Origin: JBDOQU01 sp039839375
GTDB taxonomy: Bacteria; Pseudomonadota; Alphaproteobacteria; DSM-16000; Inquilinaceae
NCBI RefSeq assembly: GCF_039839375.1
Contig: NZ_JBDOQU010000006.1
Span: 124,001-188,000, forward strand
Length of the DNA: 64,000 bases
Direction: 5' to 3'
Shown piece by piece: positions 17,346 to 26,417 of this stretch. How positions within the stretch are numbered: the first letter of the stretch is position 1; each line of letters opens with the position of its first letter. Under the pieces are notes generated by a model. That model did no database searches. It worked only from the letters and a program-made list of their open reading frames with translations, and was not told where the DNA came from. The position numbers were made by a program, and so were the translations under genes.

Positions 17346-18250
17346 GCGGAGCCGGGATGGACGACGCCATCCTGCCGTTCCAGATCGATTCCTCCGGTCT
17401 TAGAGGCAGGTCGGCGCGGCTGGGCGCGGCGCTGGATGCGATCCTGGATCGGCACGACTATCCCGCGCCTGTCGCCGGCCTGCTGGGAGAGACGGTGACG
17501 CTGGCGGCGCTGCTGGCCAGCACACTGAAATATGATGGCGTTTTCACCTTGCAGACGAAGGGCGACGGCCCCGTTTCACTGATGGTCGCCGACGTCACCT
17601 CGACCGGCGACATCAGGGGCTATGCGCGCTTCGACGCCAATCGGCTGCCGCACGACGGAACGCCGACCTTCCGCGACCTGCTGGGCGCGGGGCACCTCGC
17701 GTTCACCGTCGACCAGGGGGAACACACGGAGCGTTATCAGGGCATCGTGGAGCTAACCGGCGACACGCTGGCCGAATGCCTCACCCATTATTTCCGGCAG
17801 TCGGAGCAGATAAACGCCGGCCTTAAGCTGGCGGTCGGCCGTGGCGACGCCGGATGGCGCGCCGGCGGGCTGATGCTGCAACGCCTGCCGGACCAGGAGA
17901 AGATCATCCCGGCGTCGGACCGCGAGGATGATTGGCGGCGGGCGATGATCCTGATGGAAAGCGCGACGGACGCCGAACTACTGGACCCCGGCCTTGCCCC
18001 ATCCCGCCTGCTCTATCGTCTGTTCCACGAGGACGGGGTGCGCGTCTTCGACCCGCAGCCGGTGCGCGATCGATGCCGCTGCTCCCGCGACAAGGTGACG
18101 GCGGCGCTGACCGCCATCCCGAGGGCGGAGCTGGAGACGCTGAAGATCGATGGCCGCGTGGAGGTGAATTGCGAGTTCTGCAACACGACCTACCGTTTCG
18201 ACGATGCCGATCTGGACCGGCTGAAGGAGGAAGCGCGGGCGGAGTCCTGA
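17342..18250 (+). CDS. hslO: Redox-regulated chaperone Hsp33
   Basis: 302 residues from the ATG that overlaps the argF stop (MSGAGMDDAILPFQID); a longer in-frame reading runs inside argF and is rejected. Hsp33 is a holdase activated when oxidation releases zinc from four cysteines, visible here as RCRCSRDK (C-x-C) and VNCEFCNTTY (C-x2-C) near the C-terminus. The N-terminal domain includes GYARFDANRLP. The argD-argF-hslO arrangement occurs repeatedly in alphaproteobacteria and links the chaperone to biosynthesis only by transcription. Confidence 0.95.
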   Translation: MSGAGMDDAILPFQIDSSGLRGRSARLGAALDAILDRHDYPAPVAGLLGETVTLAALLASTLKYDGVFTLQTKGDGPVSLMVADVTSTGDIRGYARFDANRLPHDGTPTFRDLLGAGHLAFTVDQGEHTERYQGIVELTGDTLAECLTHYFRQSEQINAGLKLAVGRGDAGWRAGGLMLQRLPDQEKIIPASDREDDWRRAMILMESATDAELLDPGLAPSRLLYRLFHEDGVRVFDPQPVRDRCRCSRDKVTAALTAIPRAELETLKIDGRVEVNCEFCNTTYRFDDADLDRLKEEARAES

Positions 18251-18348
18251 GACTTCTTCCCCTACCCGTCTCCCCGCGCCATCATCCTGCCATGCCGGGA
18301 TGGTCCGTTTGCCGGATAGAAAAAATCACGCCACAGGGTGCCTCCTCC

Positions 18349-18936
18349 ATGCCATTCGCCGTCTCCCGCCGCCTGTTCGTCTTCGGTTGCGCACTCGCTG
18401 TCGCCGCCTGTGCGACGCCGCCGATGCGCGAAACGCAGGAAATCCGCTTCACCACCCGCGCGCCGATCGTACTGGACGTGGCGCGGGTGGAGGTGGCGCA
18501 GAGCTACCAGCCGCCCCTGGCCGATCCGAATGTCGAACATCTGTTCCCGCAGGTGCCCAGTGACGTGATCCGTCGCTGGACGCGCGACCGGTTGCAGCCG
18601 GCCGGCACCGGCGGCTATGCGCGCGTCTATATCGAGGACGCCAGCGTCACGGCGGAACAGCTTGCCCGCACCCCCGGCATCCGGGGCGCGATCACGGTCG
18701 ATCAGGCACAGCAACTCCGCGCCCGGTTCCAGGTGCGGATCGAGGCCGAGAACGGCAGCGGGACGAGAGGATACACCCTGGCCACGGCGCAGCGGACGAC
18801 CAGCGTGCCGGAGGACGCCACCCTGGCCGAGCGGGAGCAGATCTGGTACCGCCTGACCGAAGCCACGATGAGTGATCTGGATGCGGAGTTGGAAAGCAAC
18901 ATCCGCGGCCAGATGGGGGCGCTGGTCCTCCGCTGA
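18349..18936 (+). CDS. Predicted lipoprotein of unknown function
   Basis: 195 residues. The N-terminus MPFAVSRRLFVFGCALAVAAC ends in a lipobox (AVAAC), so it is probably lipidated at Cys21 and attached to a membrane. The remainder is a mixed alpha/beta domain without recognisable motifs (VEHLFPQVPSDVIRRWTRDR, then ARFQVRIEAENGSGTR). The shape, a small lipoprotein with an R-W-x-R-D-R-L segment, resembles uncharacterised alphaproteobacterial lipoproteins. It begins about 100 bases after hslO and may be cotranscribed. Confidence 0.8.
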   Translation: MPFAVSRRLFVFGCALAVAACATPPMRETQEIRFTTRAPIVLDVARVEVAQSYQPPLADPNVEHLFPQVPSDVIRRWTRDRLQPAGTGGYARVYIEDASVTAEQLARTPGIRGAITVDQAQQLRARFQVRIEAENGSGTRGYTLATAQRTTSVPEDATLAEREQIWYRLTEATMSDLDAELESNIRGQMGALVLR

Positions 18937-18939
18937 GGA

Positions 18940-19058
18940 GTCACGCCGGACTTGATCCCGGCATCCTACGATTTCGAAGGACGCCGGGCTTTCGCCTGCC
19001 CCTTCGCCGCCGGTGAAGCGGCCAAGGCCTATGGATTCCGGATCAAGTCCGGAATGAC
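18940..19058 (+). repeat. REP-like family 1 element, copy 1
   Basis: About 119 bp, starting GTCA and ending TGAC. Each end forms its own hairpin: GCCGGACTTGATCCCGGC on the left and an ATTCCGGA/TCCGGAAT stem with TCAAG loop on the right. The core TCGAAGGACGCCGGG and the downstream TTCGCCGCCGG match the other copies at 19072-19187 and, inverted, 47599-47716. Confidence 0.8.
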
Positions 19059-19071
19059 CAACAAAAACAAT

Positions 19072-19187
19072 GTCATGCTGGACTTGTTGCAGCATCCATG
19101 CGGCGTCGAAAATGACGGGACCGCGCCCGATTCTTCGCCGCCGGTGAGGCGACGGCCCATGGATTCCCTCTGGGTAATTCCATGATG
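19072..19187 (+). repeat. REP-like family 1 element, copy 2 (diverged right end)
   Basis: Lies 13 bases after copy 1. The stretch from GTCATGCTGGACTTG to CATGGATTCC is nearly identical to the reverse complement of 47599-47716, including ACGGGACCGCGCCCG. The left hairpin is partly degraded (TTGTTGCAGC) and the right hairpin is lost. Confidence 0.75.
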
Positions 19188-19194
19188 AACCTAA

Positions 19195-19236
19195 AAAGCG
19201 CCCGTCCATCGTTGCCGAGGACGGGCGTTTTAGTTT
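19195..19236. terminator. Bidirectional intrinsic terminator
   Basis: Stem CGCCCGTCC (19199-19207) / GGACGGGCG (19219-19227), flanked by an A-run on the left and TTTTAGTTT on the right, so it could stop transcripts from either side. Confidence 0.7.
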
Positions 19237-19338
19237 CTGCAGTTTGGATCATTAACGATCCGGAATGGAGTGTGGAGAAAGAACGTTTCTCCCGCAAGGT
19301 GCGATTTGGGCGGATCAGTGACTCGCCTCCGCTTTCAG

Positions 19339-19383
19339 AAAAATTCCCCCGCCTTCGGGGGTATGGGGGCGGGAAGGCGGGGG
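19339..19383 (-). terminator. Probable terminator downstream of tRNA-Thr
   Basis: Read leftward, a 10-bp stem (CCCCCGCCTT/AAGGCGGGGG, 19346-19355 with 19374-19383) is followed by AATTTTT. It lies about 150 bases beyond the tRNA 3' end. The G-rich loop resembles a dispersed repeat. Confidence 0.55.
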
Positions 19384-19531
19384 TAAGGGAGGGGAATAGG
19401 AAGTCACATCCTACGCATTGATAGGTAGGGTGCATCCCGTCCGCGCCAAGCTGAAAGAACGCTTCATGAACGATCTTTCATCCGCCGGAAAGGTTTCCGG
19501 CACACGTGCGATCAATGGATTTTTTGAGGAA

Positions 19532-19606
19532 TGGTGCCGTAGGAGGGATTTGAACCCCCGACCACCCGCTTACGAAGCGGATGCTCTACCGCTGAGCTAC
19601 TACGGC
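19532..19606 (-). tRNA. tRNA-Thr (anticodon CGT)
   Basis: 75 bases including an encoded CCA. The acceptor stem GCCGTAG pairs with CTACGGC. The D-arm contains AGCTCAGCGGTAGAGC, the anticodon stem is CCGCT/AGCGG with loop TTCGTAA, and the T-arm carries GGTTCAAATCC. Anticodon CGT reads ACG (Thr). There is no integrase or att duplication next to it. Confidence 0.95.
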
Positions 19607-19690
19607 GAACCAGGTTCCGGCCAGACGGGCCGGGCGGCGCGCAACCTAGCCCCAGAAGCACGGGCCGTCAATGCGTTGCGACGCCGGAAC

Positions 19691-20503
19691 TCACGCGGGT
19701 GGACGACCCCCGATCTCCCGCGTCAGGGCGGCGCAGGCGTCGGCGACCAGCCGGCCGAGCGAGGGCATCCGGTCGTCGGTCATCCGCGCCGTCGGGCCGG
19801 AGACCGAAAGGGCGGCCAGCGGCCGCCCCGTCTCATCGAGGACAGTCGACGCAACGCAGCGCAGGCCAATGGCATGTTCCTCATCGTCGATGGCGTAACC
19901 CCGTGAGTGCGCCTCGCGCAAATCCGCCAGCAGTGCTGTGGGCTCCACCCGCGTCCGGCCCGTCAGCCGGTCAAGCGGCCTTGCTTGCAGGATGACGGTC
20001 CGTTCCGCCTCCGGCAGCGCGGCCAGCAGCGCCTTGCCGACCCCGGACGCATGCATCGGCACCCGCGCGCCGACGCGGGCGAAGGCGCGCATCATCTGGT
20101 CGCATTCGATCTGCGCCAGATAGACCGCCTCCCCCCTGTCCTCCACCGCCATGTTCGCCGTCTCGCCCCCCTCCTCCACCAGCCGGCGCATGAACGGCCG
20201 GGCGAGCGCGACATGATTGCGTCCGCGGACGAAGGCCTGCCCGACCGAGAAGGCGGCGACGCCGATCGACCAGCGGCCGGTTTCGGCGTTCTGGCAGGCG
20301 AATCGCTGGGCCTCCAGGCTGCCCAGCAGGCGATGGGCGGTGGAAGGCGCCAATCCTGTCGCTTGGGCAAGTTCCGTCAGCGTCGCGCCATGCTCCGTCT
20401 CCGCCAGCCGCGCCAGGAGCGCAAGGCCGCGCGTCAGCGACTGCACCTGCCCCGCGCCGGTTTCGCTCCGTGATGATTTTTGCGATGTGGAACTCATTTC
20501 CAT
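19691..20503 (-). CDS. IclR family transcriptional regulator
   Basis: 270 residues. The N-terminal winged helix-turn-helix is VQSLTRGLALLARLAE followed by TLTELAQATGLAPSTAHRLL. The C-terminal effector domain shows RVGARVPMHASGVGKALLAA and the GYAIDDEEHAIGLRCVASTV motif typical of IclR regulators for glyoxylate, pyruvate and related acids. It is divergent from the glycerate kinase gene with about 60 bases between starts, so it most likely controls that gene, pyk and itself. ATG 20503 is used; ATG 20497 is equally possible. Confidence 0.9.
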   Translation of the reverse strand: MEMSSTSQKSSRSETGAGQVQSLTRGLALLARLAETEHGATLTELAQATGLAPSTAHRLLGSLEAQRFACQNAETGRWSIGVAAFSVGQAFVRGRNHVALARPFMRRLVEEGGETANMAVEDRGEAVYLAQIECDQMMRAFARVGARVPMHASGVGKALLAALPEAERTVILQARPLDRLTGRTRVEPTALLADLREAHSRGYAIDDEEHAIGLRCVASTVLDETGRPLAALSVSGPTARMTDDRMPSLGRLVADACAALTREIGGRPPA

Positions 20504-20562
20504 TTTTTGTAAGCTGTCGTTTCCCGTTTGAAAACCCTGACCCGTTCGGACCCCGCCCCTTC

Positions 20563-21837
20563 ATGATCGACGATCCCAGAGCCCTGCTCGAAAAACTGTT
20601 CGCCGCCGCAATCGACGCGGCGCTGCCGTCGGCGCGGGTCCCGCCGCACCTGCCGCCGCCGCCGAAGGGCCGCACCATCGTCATCGGCGCCGGGAAGGCT
20701 TCGGCCGCCATGGCGCGAGCCGTCGAGGATCACTGGCCGGGCGATCTGGAGGGGCTGGTCGTCACGCGCTACGGCCATGCCGTCCCCTGCCGGCGGATAG
20801 AGATCGTGGAGGCGTCCCATCCGGTGCCCGACGAAGCCGGGCTGCGCGCGGCGGAGCGGGTCCTGGACCTCGCCGACGGCGCGGGAGAGGACGATCTGGT
20901 GCTCTGCCTCATCTCCGGCGGGGGATCGTCGCTGATGCCCCTGCCATCGCCGGGCCTTTCGCTGGAGGACAAGCAGGCGGTCAACCGGGCGCTGCTGAAA
21001 TCGGGCGCGACGATCGACGAGATGAACTGCGTCCGCAAGCACCTCTCCGCCATCAAGGGCGGATGGCTGGCCGCCGCCGCCGCGCCGGCGAGGATGGTGA
21101 CGCTTCTGATCTCCGACGTGCCGGGCGATGATCCCGACGTCATCGCCTCAGGCCCCACCGTCCCGGATCCCACCAGCTTCGCCGATGCGCGGACGATCCT
21201 GAAGAAGTACGCCGTCGATCTGCCGGTTGCCGTCCGTGACCATCTGGACCGGGCGGAGCGGGAAACGCCGAAGCCGGGCGACCCGATCTTCGCCAAGTCG
21301 GAGATCCGGATGATCGCCACGCCGCAGAGCGCGCTGGAGGCGGCGGCGGCGCTTGCTGGATCGATGGGCGTGGAAGCCCATATCCTCAGCGACCGCATCG
21401 AGGGCGAATCGCGGGATGTCGGCCTGGTGCTGGCCGCCCTGGCGCGGCAGGTCGCCGATCGCGACCAGCCCTTCGCCGCCCCTTGCGCCCTGCTGTCGGG
21501 CGGCGAGACGACGGTGACCGTGCGCGGCGACGGGCGAGGCGGCAGGAATGTCGAATTCCTGCTGTCGCTGGCGATCGCGCTGGAGGGCCACGGCCGCGTC
21601 TGGGCGCTGGCCGGCGACACCGACGGGATCGACGGCATGGAGGACAATGCCGGCGCGATCACCGGGCCCGACAGCCTCTCCCGCGGCGCAACAAAAGGGC
21701 TGATCGCCAAAGACCGCTTGGAACAGAATGACGGATATGGTTTCTTCGCGGCGCTGGGCGATCTGGTGACCACCGGGCCGACCCTGACCAACGTCAACGA
21801 TTTCCGCGCCATCCTGGTGCTTCCTCGCTCCCCCTGA
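20563..21837 (+). CDS. Glycerate 2-kinase (MOFRL family; formerly 'hydroxypyruvate reductase' TtuD)
   Basis: 424 residues from ATG 20563 (MIDDPRALLEKLFAAAIDA). A longer frame exists but runs into the IclR promoter. The N-terminal DUF4147 domain shows IVIGAGKASAAMARAVE and LCLISGGGSSLMPLPSPGL; the C-terminal MOFRL domain shows ALLSGGETTVTVRGDGRGGR and ALAGDTDGIDG. The family phosphorylates D-glycerate to 2-phosphoglycerate; old annotations as hydroxypyruvate reductase come from ttuD. pyk follows 16 bases later, so the pair would carry glycerate to 2PG and, after enolase, PEP to pyruvate. That fits the nearby glcDEF. Confidence 0.92.
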   Translation: MIDDPRALLEKLFAAAIDAALPSARVPPHLPPPPKGRTIVIGAGKASAAMARAVEDHWPGDLEGLVVTRYGHAVPCRRIEIVEASHPVPDEAGLRAAERVLDLADGAGEDDLVLCLISGGGSSLMPLPSPGLSLEDKQAVNRALLKSGATIDEMNCVRKHLSAIKGGWLAAAAAPARMVTLLISDVPGDDPDVIASGPTVPDPTSFADARTILKKYAVDLPVAVRDHLDRAERETPKPGDPIFAKSEIRMIATPQSALEAAAALAGSMGVEAHILSDRIEGESRDVGLVLAALARQVADRDQPFAAPCALLSGGETTVTVRGDGRGGRNVEFLLSLAIALEGHGRVWALAGDTDGIDGMEDNAGAITGPDSLSRGATKGLIAKDRLEQNDGYGFFAALGDLVTTGPTLTNVNDFRAILVLPRSP

Positions 21838-21853
21838 GGCACGGTCCCCGCGC

Positions 21854-23290
21854 ATGACCAAACGCATACCGATCACCCGTGATCGAAAGATCAAGATCGT
21901 CGCCACCCTGGGCCCCGCCAGCGGGTCGGAGGAGATGATCCGGCGGCTCTTCGAGGCCGGAGCCGACGTCTTCCGGCTGAATTTCAGCCATGGAACGCAG
22001 GACGATCACGGCGAGAGGCTGAAGATCATCCGGGCGCTGGAGGAAGAATACCAGCGGCCGATCTCCGTGATGGCCGACCTCCAGGGACCGAAGCTGCGCG
22101 TCGGCACCTTCGCCAACGGGCCGGTCACGCTGAAGATCGGCCAGACCTTCCGGTTCGATGACGATCCGACGCCGGGCGACGAGACGCGCGTTCACCTGCC
22201 CCATCCGGAGGTGATGGAGGCGTTGCAGCCCGAAACGGTGCTGCTGCTGGACGACGGCAAGGTCCGGATGCGCGTTACCAAGGCGGGCAAGGGGTTTGCC
22301 GAAGCGATGGTCGAAGCAGGCAGCAGGCTCAGCGAGCGCAAGGGGCTGAACGTCCCCAACGCGCTGCTGCGCCTGTCGCCGCTGACGACGAAGGACAGGA
22401 AGGATTTGGACTACGCGCTGGACAAGGGCGTCGACTGGATCGCCATCTCCTTCGTCCAGCGGCCGGAGGACGTGGCCGAGGCGCGCAAGCTGATCGCCGG
22501 ACGCGCGCAACTGATCGTGAAGATGGAGAAGCCGTCCGCGATCGAGCATCTGCGCGAGCTGGTGGAACTGACCGACGCGCTGATGGTCGCGCGCGGCGAT
22601 CTGGGTGTGGAGATGCCGACGGAGGACGTTCCCGGCCTCCAGAAGCAGATGGTCCGCCGCTGCCGCCAGGCCGGCAAGCCGGTGATCGTCGCGACCCAGA
22701 TGCTGGAAAGCATGATCTCCTCTCCCACCCCGACGCGCGCGGAAGCGTCCGACGTGGCGACCGCCGTCTATGACGGGGCGGACGCGGTGATGCTGTCGGC
22801 GGAAACGGCGTCCGGCGAGTATCCGGTGGAGGCGGTGACGATGATGAGCCGCATCGCCACCCGGTCGGAGCAGGACCCGCTCTACCGCTCGCTGATCGAC
22901 GCGGTCCAGCTTGCGCCGGAAAGCACGGCCGCCGACGCGATCACCGCCGCCGCCCGCCAGGTCGCGACCACGATCAAGGCTGCCGCCATCGTCACCTACA
23001 CGACCTCCGGATCGACGACGCTGCGCGCGGCGCGGGAACGGCCCGACGCGCCGATCCTCTGCCTCACCGCCAACCCTGCAACGGCGCGGCGGATGGCGCT
23101 CTGCTGGGGCGTCCACCCGATCCAGACCTCCGACGTCTCGACCTTTTCGGAAATGGTCAAGAAGGCCTGCCGACTGGCCTTCAAGGAAGGGCTGGCCCTG
23201 GAAGGCCAGCGGCTGGTCATCACCGCGGGTGTCCCCTTCGGCACGGCCGGCAACACCAACGTGCTGCGCATCGCCTGGGTGGAAGCCTGA
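21854..23290 (+). CDS. pyk: Pyruvate kinase
   Basis: 478 residues. KIKIVATLGPASGSEEMIRR, FRLNFSHGTQDDH, the metal-site MVARGDLGVEMP and the signature GKPVIVATQMLESM are all clear. It transfers phosphate from PEP to ADP. It is the last gene of the rightward glycerate kinase-pyk unit regulated presumably by the divergent IclR protein; a ttuD-ttuE pair has the same composition in tartrate-utilising bacteria. Confidence 0.96.
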   Translation: MTKRIPITRDRKIKIVATLGPASGSEEMIRRLFEAGADVFRLNFSHGTQDDHGERLKIIRALEEEYQRPISVMADLQGPKLRVGTFANGPVTLKIGQTFRFDDDPTPGDETRVHLPHPEVMEALQPETVLLLDDGKVRMRVTKAGKGFAEAMVEAGSRLSERKGLNVPNALLRLSPLTTKDRKDLDYALDKGVDWIAISFVQRPEDVAEARKLIAGRAQLIVKMEKPSAIEHLRELVELTDALMVARGDLGVEMPTEDVPGLQKQMVRRCRQAGKPVIVATQMLESMISSPTPTRAEASDVATAVYDGADAVMLSAETASGEYPVEAVTMMSRIATRSEQDPLYRSLIDAVQLAPESTAADAITAAARQVATTIKAAAIVTYTTSGSTTLRAARERPDAPILCLTANPATARRMALCWGVHPIQTSDVSTFSEMVKKACRLAFKEGLALEGQRLVITAGVPFGTAGNTNVLRIAWVEA

Positions 23291-23310
23291 CAGTCAGATG
23301 GGCCTGAGGA

Positions 23311-23895
23311 TCAGATCGGGTCGCCGGCGAGGAATTCTTTCAGCAGGGCGACATTGGCGGCCGCGCCGGGCGCGTGGGGGTGGATTTCCAGCGTCGCCTC
23401 GAACGCCGCAAGCGCCCGCTCAAGCTCGCCCAGTTCCACATAGCAGAGGCCGAGGCCCGACAGGGCGCCGAAATGCCTGGGCTCCAGCGCCAGAACGGCC
23501 TGGATGTCGGCGATCGATCCGGCATAGTCGCCGCGCATGTAGCGGATGGTGGCGCGCTGATTCCAGCCTTCCGCGAAATCCGGCTCCTGCGCCACGATTT
23601 GCGAGAAGGAGTCCTCCGCGACCTCCAGCAGCCCTTCCTGCGCCGCCGCCATGCCCTGGCTCATCAGCCGGCGGATATCGTCATTGTCGCCGTCATAGCG
23701 GAACCAGATGTTCCAGATCACCGTCTCGATGAACGCCGCGTCGGCCGGCGATTCGGCCAGGAAGAGACGGGTGAAGAGGTCGTCCAGCCGCGGATCGGTC
23801 TGATCGGCCCGAGCCGGCAGCCAGCACAGGACGAGGATCGACACGATAAGAATCAGCCGCGCGCCCATAAGCAGAAGATGGCGCGCACGGAACAT
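23311..23895 (-). CDS. TPR-repeat periplasmic protein
   Basis: 194 residues. A signal peptide (LILIVSILVLCWLPARA) precedes a helical domain with two to three tetratricopeptide repeats: SFSQIVAQEPDFAEGWNQRA, then GDYAGSIADIQAVLALEP, and GELERALAAFEATLEIHP. It should act as a periplasmic protein-protein adaptor; no partner is evident. It starts 16 bases after glcF on the same strand and may be the last gene of the glc operon. Confidence 0.85.
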   Translation of the reverse strand: MFRARHLLLMGARLILIVSILVLCWLPARADQTDPRLDDLFTRLFLAESPADAAFIETVIWNIWFRYDGDNDDIRRLMSQGMAAAQEGLLEVAEDSFSQIVAQEPDFAEGWNQRATIRYMRGDYAGSIADIQAVLALEPRHFGALSGLGLCYVELGELERALAAFEATLEIHPHAPGAAANVALLKEFLAGDPI

Positions 23896-23911
23896 CCGGC
23901 AAGCCCCGCGG

Positions 23912-25204
23912 TCACCCGGCCGGAAGCGGGAGCGCGGACGGGCGCGGCCCGCCGGTCGCCCAGTCCAGCAATTCCACGGTATGGACCACCGGAATATCCG
24001 TGCCGGAGGATATCTGGGTCATGCAGCCGATATTGCCGGCGGCGATAACGTCGGGTCCCGTGCTTTCGATGTTGCGCACCTTCCGGTCCCGCAATTCCGT
24101 CGCGATGGCGGGCTGGAGAAGGTTATAGGTGCCGGCCGACCCGCAGCAGAGATGGGCTTCGGGAACGTCGCACACCGCGAACCCCGCCGCTGCCAGCAAC
24201 GCCTTCGGCTCCGCCCTCACCTGCTGCCCGTGCTGGAGGGAGCAGGCGGAATGATAGGCCACGTTCAGACCTTCGGGCGCGGCCGGCCGTTCCAGCCCGA
24301 GCGCCGCCATGAACTCCGTCACGTCCCTTGCCAACGCCGATGCCGCAGCCGCTCTGCCCGCCCATTCCGGATCGTCCCGGAACATGAAGCCGTAATCCTT
24401 CACGGTGGTCCCGCAGCCGGACGTGTTGACGATGATGGCGTCCAGCCCTTCCGCTTCCCGGCTCCAGGCATCGATATTGGCCCTGGCGGACGCTAAGGCC
24501 GCATCCTCCTTGCCCATATGGTGGGTCAGCGCGCCGCAGCAGCCGGCCCCCTTCGCGACCACCACCTCGACGCCGTGGCGGGTCAGCAGGCGGATCGTCG
24601 CCTCGTTGATATCGGTATCCAGCACCTGCTGCGCGCAGCCATTCAGCAGCGCAACCCGCGCCCGCCTCGACCCCTCCGCCGGAAATATCCCCGGCCGGTC
24701 GACTGCGCTGGGCGGCGGGATCTTCCGGGGGGCGAGCGCCACCATTGGGCGCAGCGCCTTCGGCAGGAACCGCGCCAGCGGCCGGACGAGCCCGGCCCCG
24801 ATCACCGCCAGCCTGAACCGCGCGGGATAGGGCAGCAGGAAGGCCAGCAGCGCCCTTACGGCGCGGTCGGCGGGCGGTCGTTCGTAGGTGCGTTCGATAT
24901 GCGCCCGCGCATGATCGACCAGATGCATGTAATGCACGCCGGACGGGCAGGTCGTCATGCAGGAGAGGCAGGAGAGACATCGGTCGACATGCTTCACCAC
25001 CGGCGCGGTCGCCGGCCCGCCGCCCTCCAGCATCTCCTTGATCAGGTAGATGCGGCCGCGCGGGCTGTCCAGTTCGTCCCCCAGCAGCACATAGGTCGGG
25101 CAGGTCGCGGTGCAGAAGCCGCAATGGACGCAGGCCCGAAGAATCTTCTCCGATTCCGCGACCGCCGGGTCGGCCAGTTGGGCGAGGCTGAAATGGGTCT
25201 GCAT
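23912..25204 (-). CDS. glcF: Glycolate oxidase iron-sulfur subunit
   Basis: 430 residues. Two N-terminal [4Fe-4S] ferredoxin motifs are visible: CVHCGFCTATCP (residues about 26-37) and CLSCLSCMTTCP. They are followed by two CCG-type domains containing GAGCCGALTHHMGK and HLCCGSAGTYNLLQP. GlcF passes electrons from GlcD/GlcE to the quinone pool at the inner membrane face during oxidation of glycolate to glyoxylate. It lies 14 bases downstream of glcE. Confidence 0.95.
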   Translation of the reverse strand: MQTHFSLAQLADPAVAESEKILRACVHCGFCTATCPTYVLLGDELDSPRGRIYLIKEMLEGGGPATAPVVKHVDRCLSCLSCMTTCPSGVHYMHLVDHARAHIERTYERPPADRAVRALLAFLLPYPARFRLAVIGAGLVRPLARFLPKALRPMVALAPRKIPPPSAVDRPGIFPAEGSRRARVALLNGCAQQVLDTDINEATIRLLTRHGVEVVVAKGAGCCGALTHHMGKEDAALASARANIDAWSREAEGLDAIIVNTSGCGTTVKDYGFMFRDDPEWAGRAAAASALARDVTEFMAALGLERPAAPEGLNVAYHSACSLQHGQQVRAEPKALLAAAGFAVCDVPEAHLCCGSAGTYNLLQPAIATELRDRKVRNIESTGPDVIAAGNIGCMTQISSGTDIPVVHTVELLDWATGGPRPSALPLPAG

Positions 25205-25218
25205 CCTGCGTTCTTCCC

Positions 25219-26415
25219 TCAGATTCCGGGATACATTCGGCCGGGATTGAGGATCCTCTTGGGATCGAAGCTGTCCTTGATCCGCGCCGTCAGCGCCGCC
25301 AGCGCCGCCGGCTGCGGATGGAAGACATCGGTCGCCCCACGCACCGAATCCGGCGCGCGCACCAGCGTCGCATGGCCGCCCGAAGCATCGACCGCCGCCC
25401 GCACCCGCGCCGCGCCGTCTATCTCCTCCGGCGGCAGGGCGACCCAGATCAGCCCGCCGCCCCAGTCGAAGAAATGCGCAGCTCCGATCGCGGCCGCCAC
25501 CGCCGCGCCCTGCGCCGGCGGCACGGAAAGCTTCCAGACGATGCGGTCGTCGCCGACGAAGGGCCGGACGTCCCGCACTCCCCGCCAGAAATCGGCCGAA
25601 ACCTCGTCATCCAGGAAATCCATCTCTCCGAACGCCGACAGCGCCTCCGTTAGCTTCCCCGACCGGTAGGCGACGGATGGCCCGAATCCTTCCAACCGGA
25701 TCGCCGTCCGCGCTTCCCCGCCCAGCGCCGCCGGCAGGTGCGCCGCGCCCGAAACGTCGTGGGGGCTCCGCAAGGCCAGGCCCATGGCCTCGACCGCCGC
25801 TTCGTCCTCCAGCCCCCGGACGACCACTGTCCGGGTTTCCTCCGGCGCGGGCAGCACCTTGAAGGTCAGCCCCGTCAGCGCGCCCAGCGTCCCGTAGGCG
25901 CCGGTCATCAGCTTGCAGACATCGTATCCGGTGACGTTCTTGACGACCCGGCCGCCCGCCTTGAACGCCTCGCCGCGTCCGCTGACCGCCGACAGACCCA
26001 GAAGATGGTCGCGCGCCGCGCCCGCCTTGATCCGGCGCGGTCCCGACAGGTTGCAGGAGAAGACCCCGCCCAGCGTCGCCTCGCCCGCCGGCGCACCCAG
26101 CAGGGGCCCCAGGTCGGGCGGCTCGAACGCCAGTTGCTGCCGGCTGGCGGAAAGCGCCGCCGCCACCTCCGCCAGGCTCGTGCCGGGGCCGCAGGACATG
26201 ACCAGCTCCTCCGGCTCATGCAGGGCGATCCCCGACAGGCCCGACAGGTCGAGCGTCCGGTCCGCCCGGACAGGCCTGCCGAGCGCGCGCTTGGTCCCGC
26301 CCGACCGCAGCTCCAGCCGCACCTCTTCCGCCGCCGCCCAGCGCACGGCGTCCAGCACCTGGGCCTCATTGTCGGGATGCAGGATTTCGACCTCCCGTGA
26401 CGGCGCGGCTTTCAT
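25219..26415 (-). CDS. glcE: Glycolate oxidase FAD-binding subunit
   Basis: 398 residues with an FAD-binding PCMH-type domain: LELRSGGTKRALGRPVR, LGGVFSCNLSGPRRIKAGAA and RVVKNVTGYDVCKLMTGAYG. The C-terminal segment SFDPKRILNPGRMYPG is the family ending. It begins 2 bases after the glcD stop, so glcD-glcE-glcF is a tight operon. Confidence 0.95.
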   Translation of the reverse strand: MKAAPSREVEILHPDNEAQVLDAVRWAAAEEVRLELRSGGTKRALGRPVRADRTLDLSGLSGIALHEPEELVMSCGPGTSLAEVAAALSASRQQLAFEPPDLGPLLGAPAGEATLGGVFSCNLSGPRRIKAGAARDHLLGLSAVSGRGEAFKAGGRVVKNVTGYDVCKLMTGAYGTLGALTGLTFKVLPAPEETRTVVVRGLEDEAAVEAMGLALRSPHDVSGAAHLPAALGGEARTAIRLEGFGPSVAYRSGKLTEALSAFGEMDFLDDEVSADFWRGVRDVRPFVGDDRIVWKLSVPPAQGAAVAAAIGAAHFFDWGGGLIWVALPPEEIDGAARVRAAVDASGGHATLVRAPDSVRGATDVFHPQPAALAALTARIKDSFDPKRILNPGRMYPGI

Positions 26416-26417
26416 CC

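Larger units (their letters stand above)
18937..19531. other. Non-coding interval between the lipoprotein gene and tRNA-Thr
   Basis: About 600 bases with no supported protein gene. It contains two family 1 repeats, a bidirectional hairpin at 19199-19227, the leftward terminator at 19339-19383 and a short hairpin GCCGGAAA/TTTCCGGC at 19484-19501. Nothing recognisable is seen in the rest. Confidence 0.7.

Noticed and set aside
19532..19606. tRNA-Thr as an integration site for a genomic island
   Set aside because: No integrase, no direct repeat of the tRNA 3' end and no change of coding style on either side.
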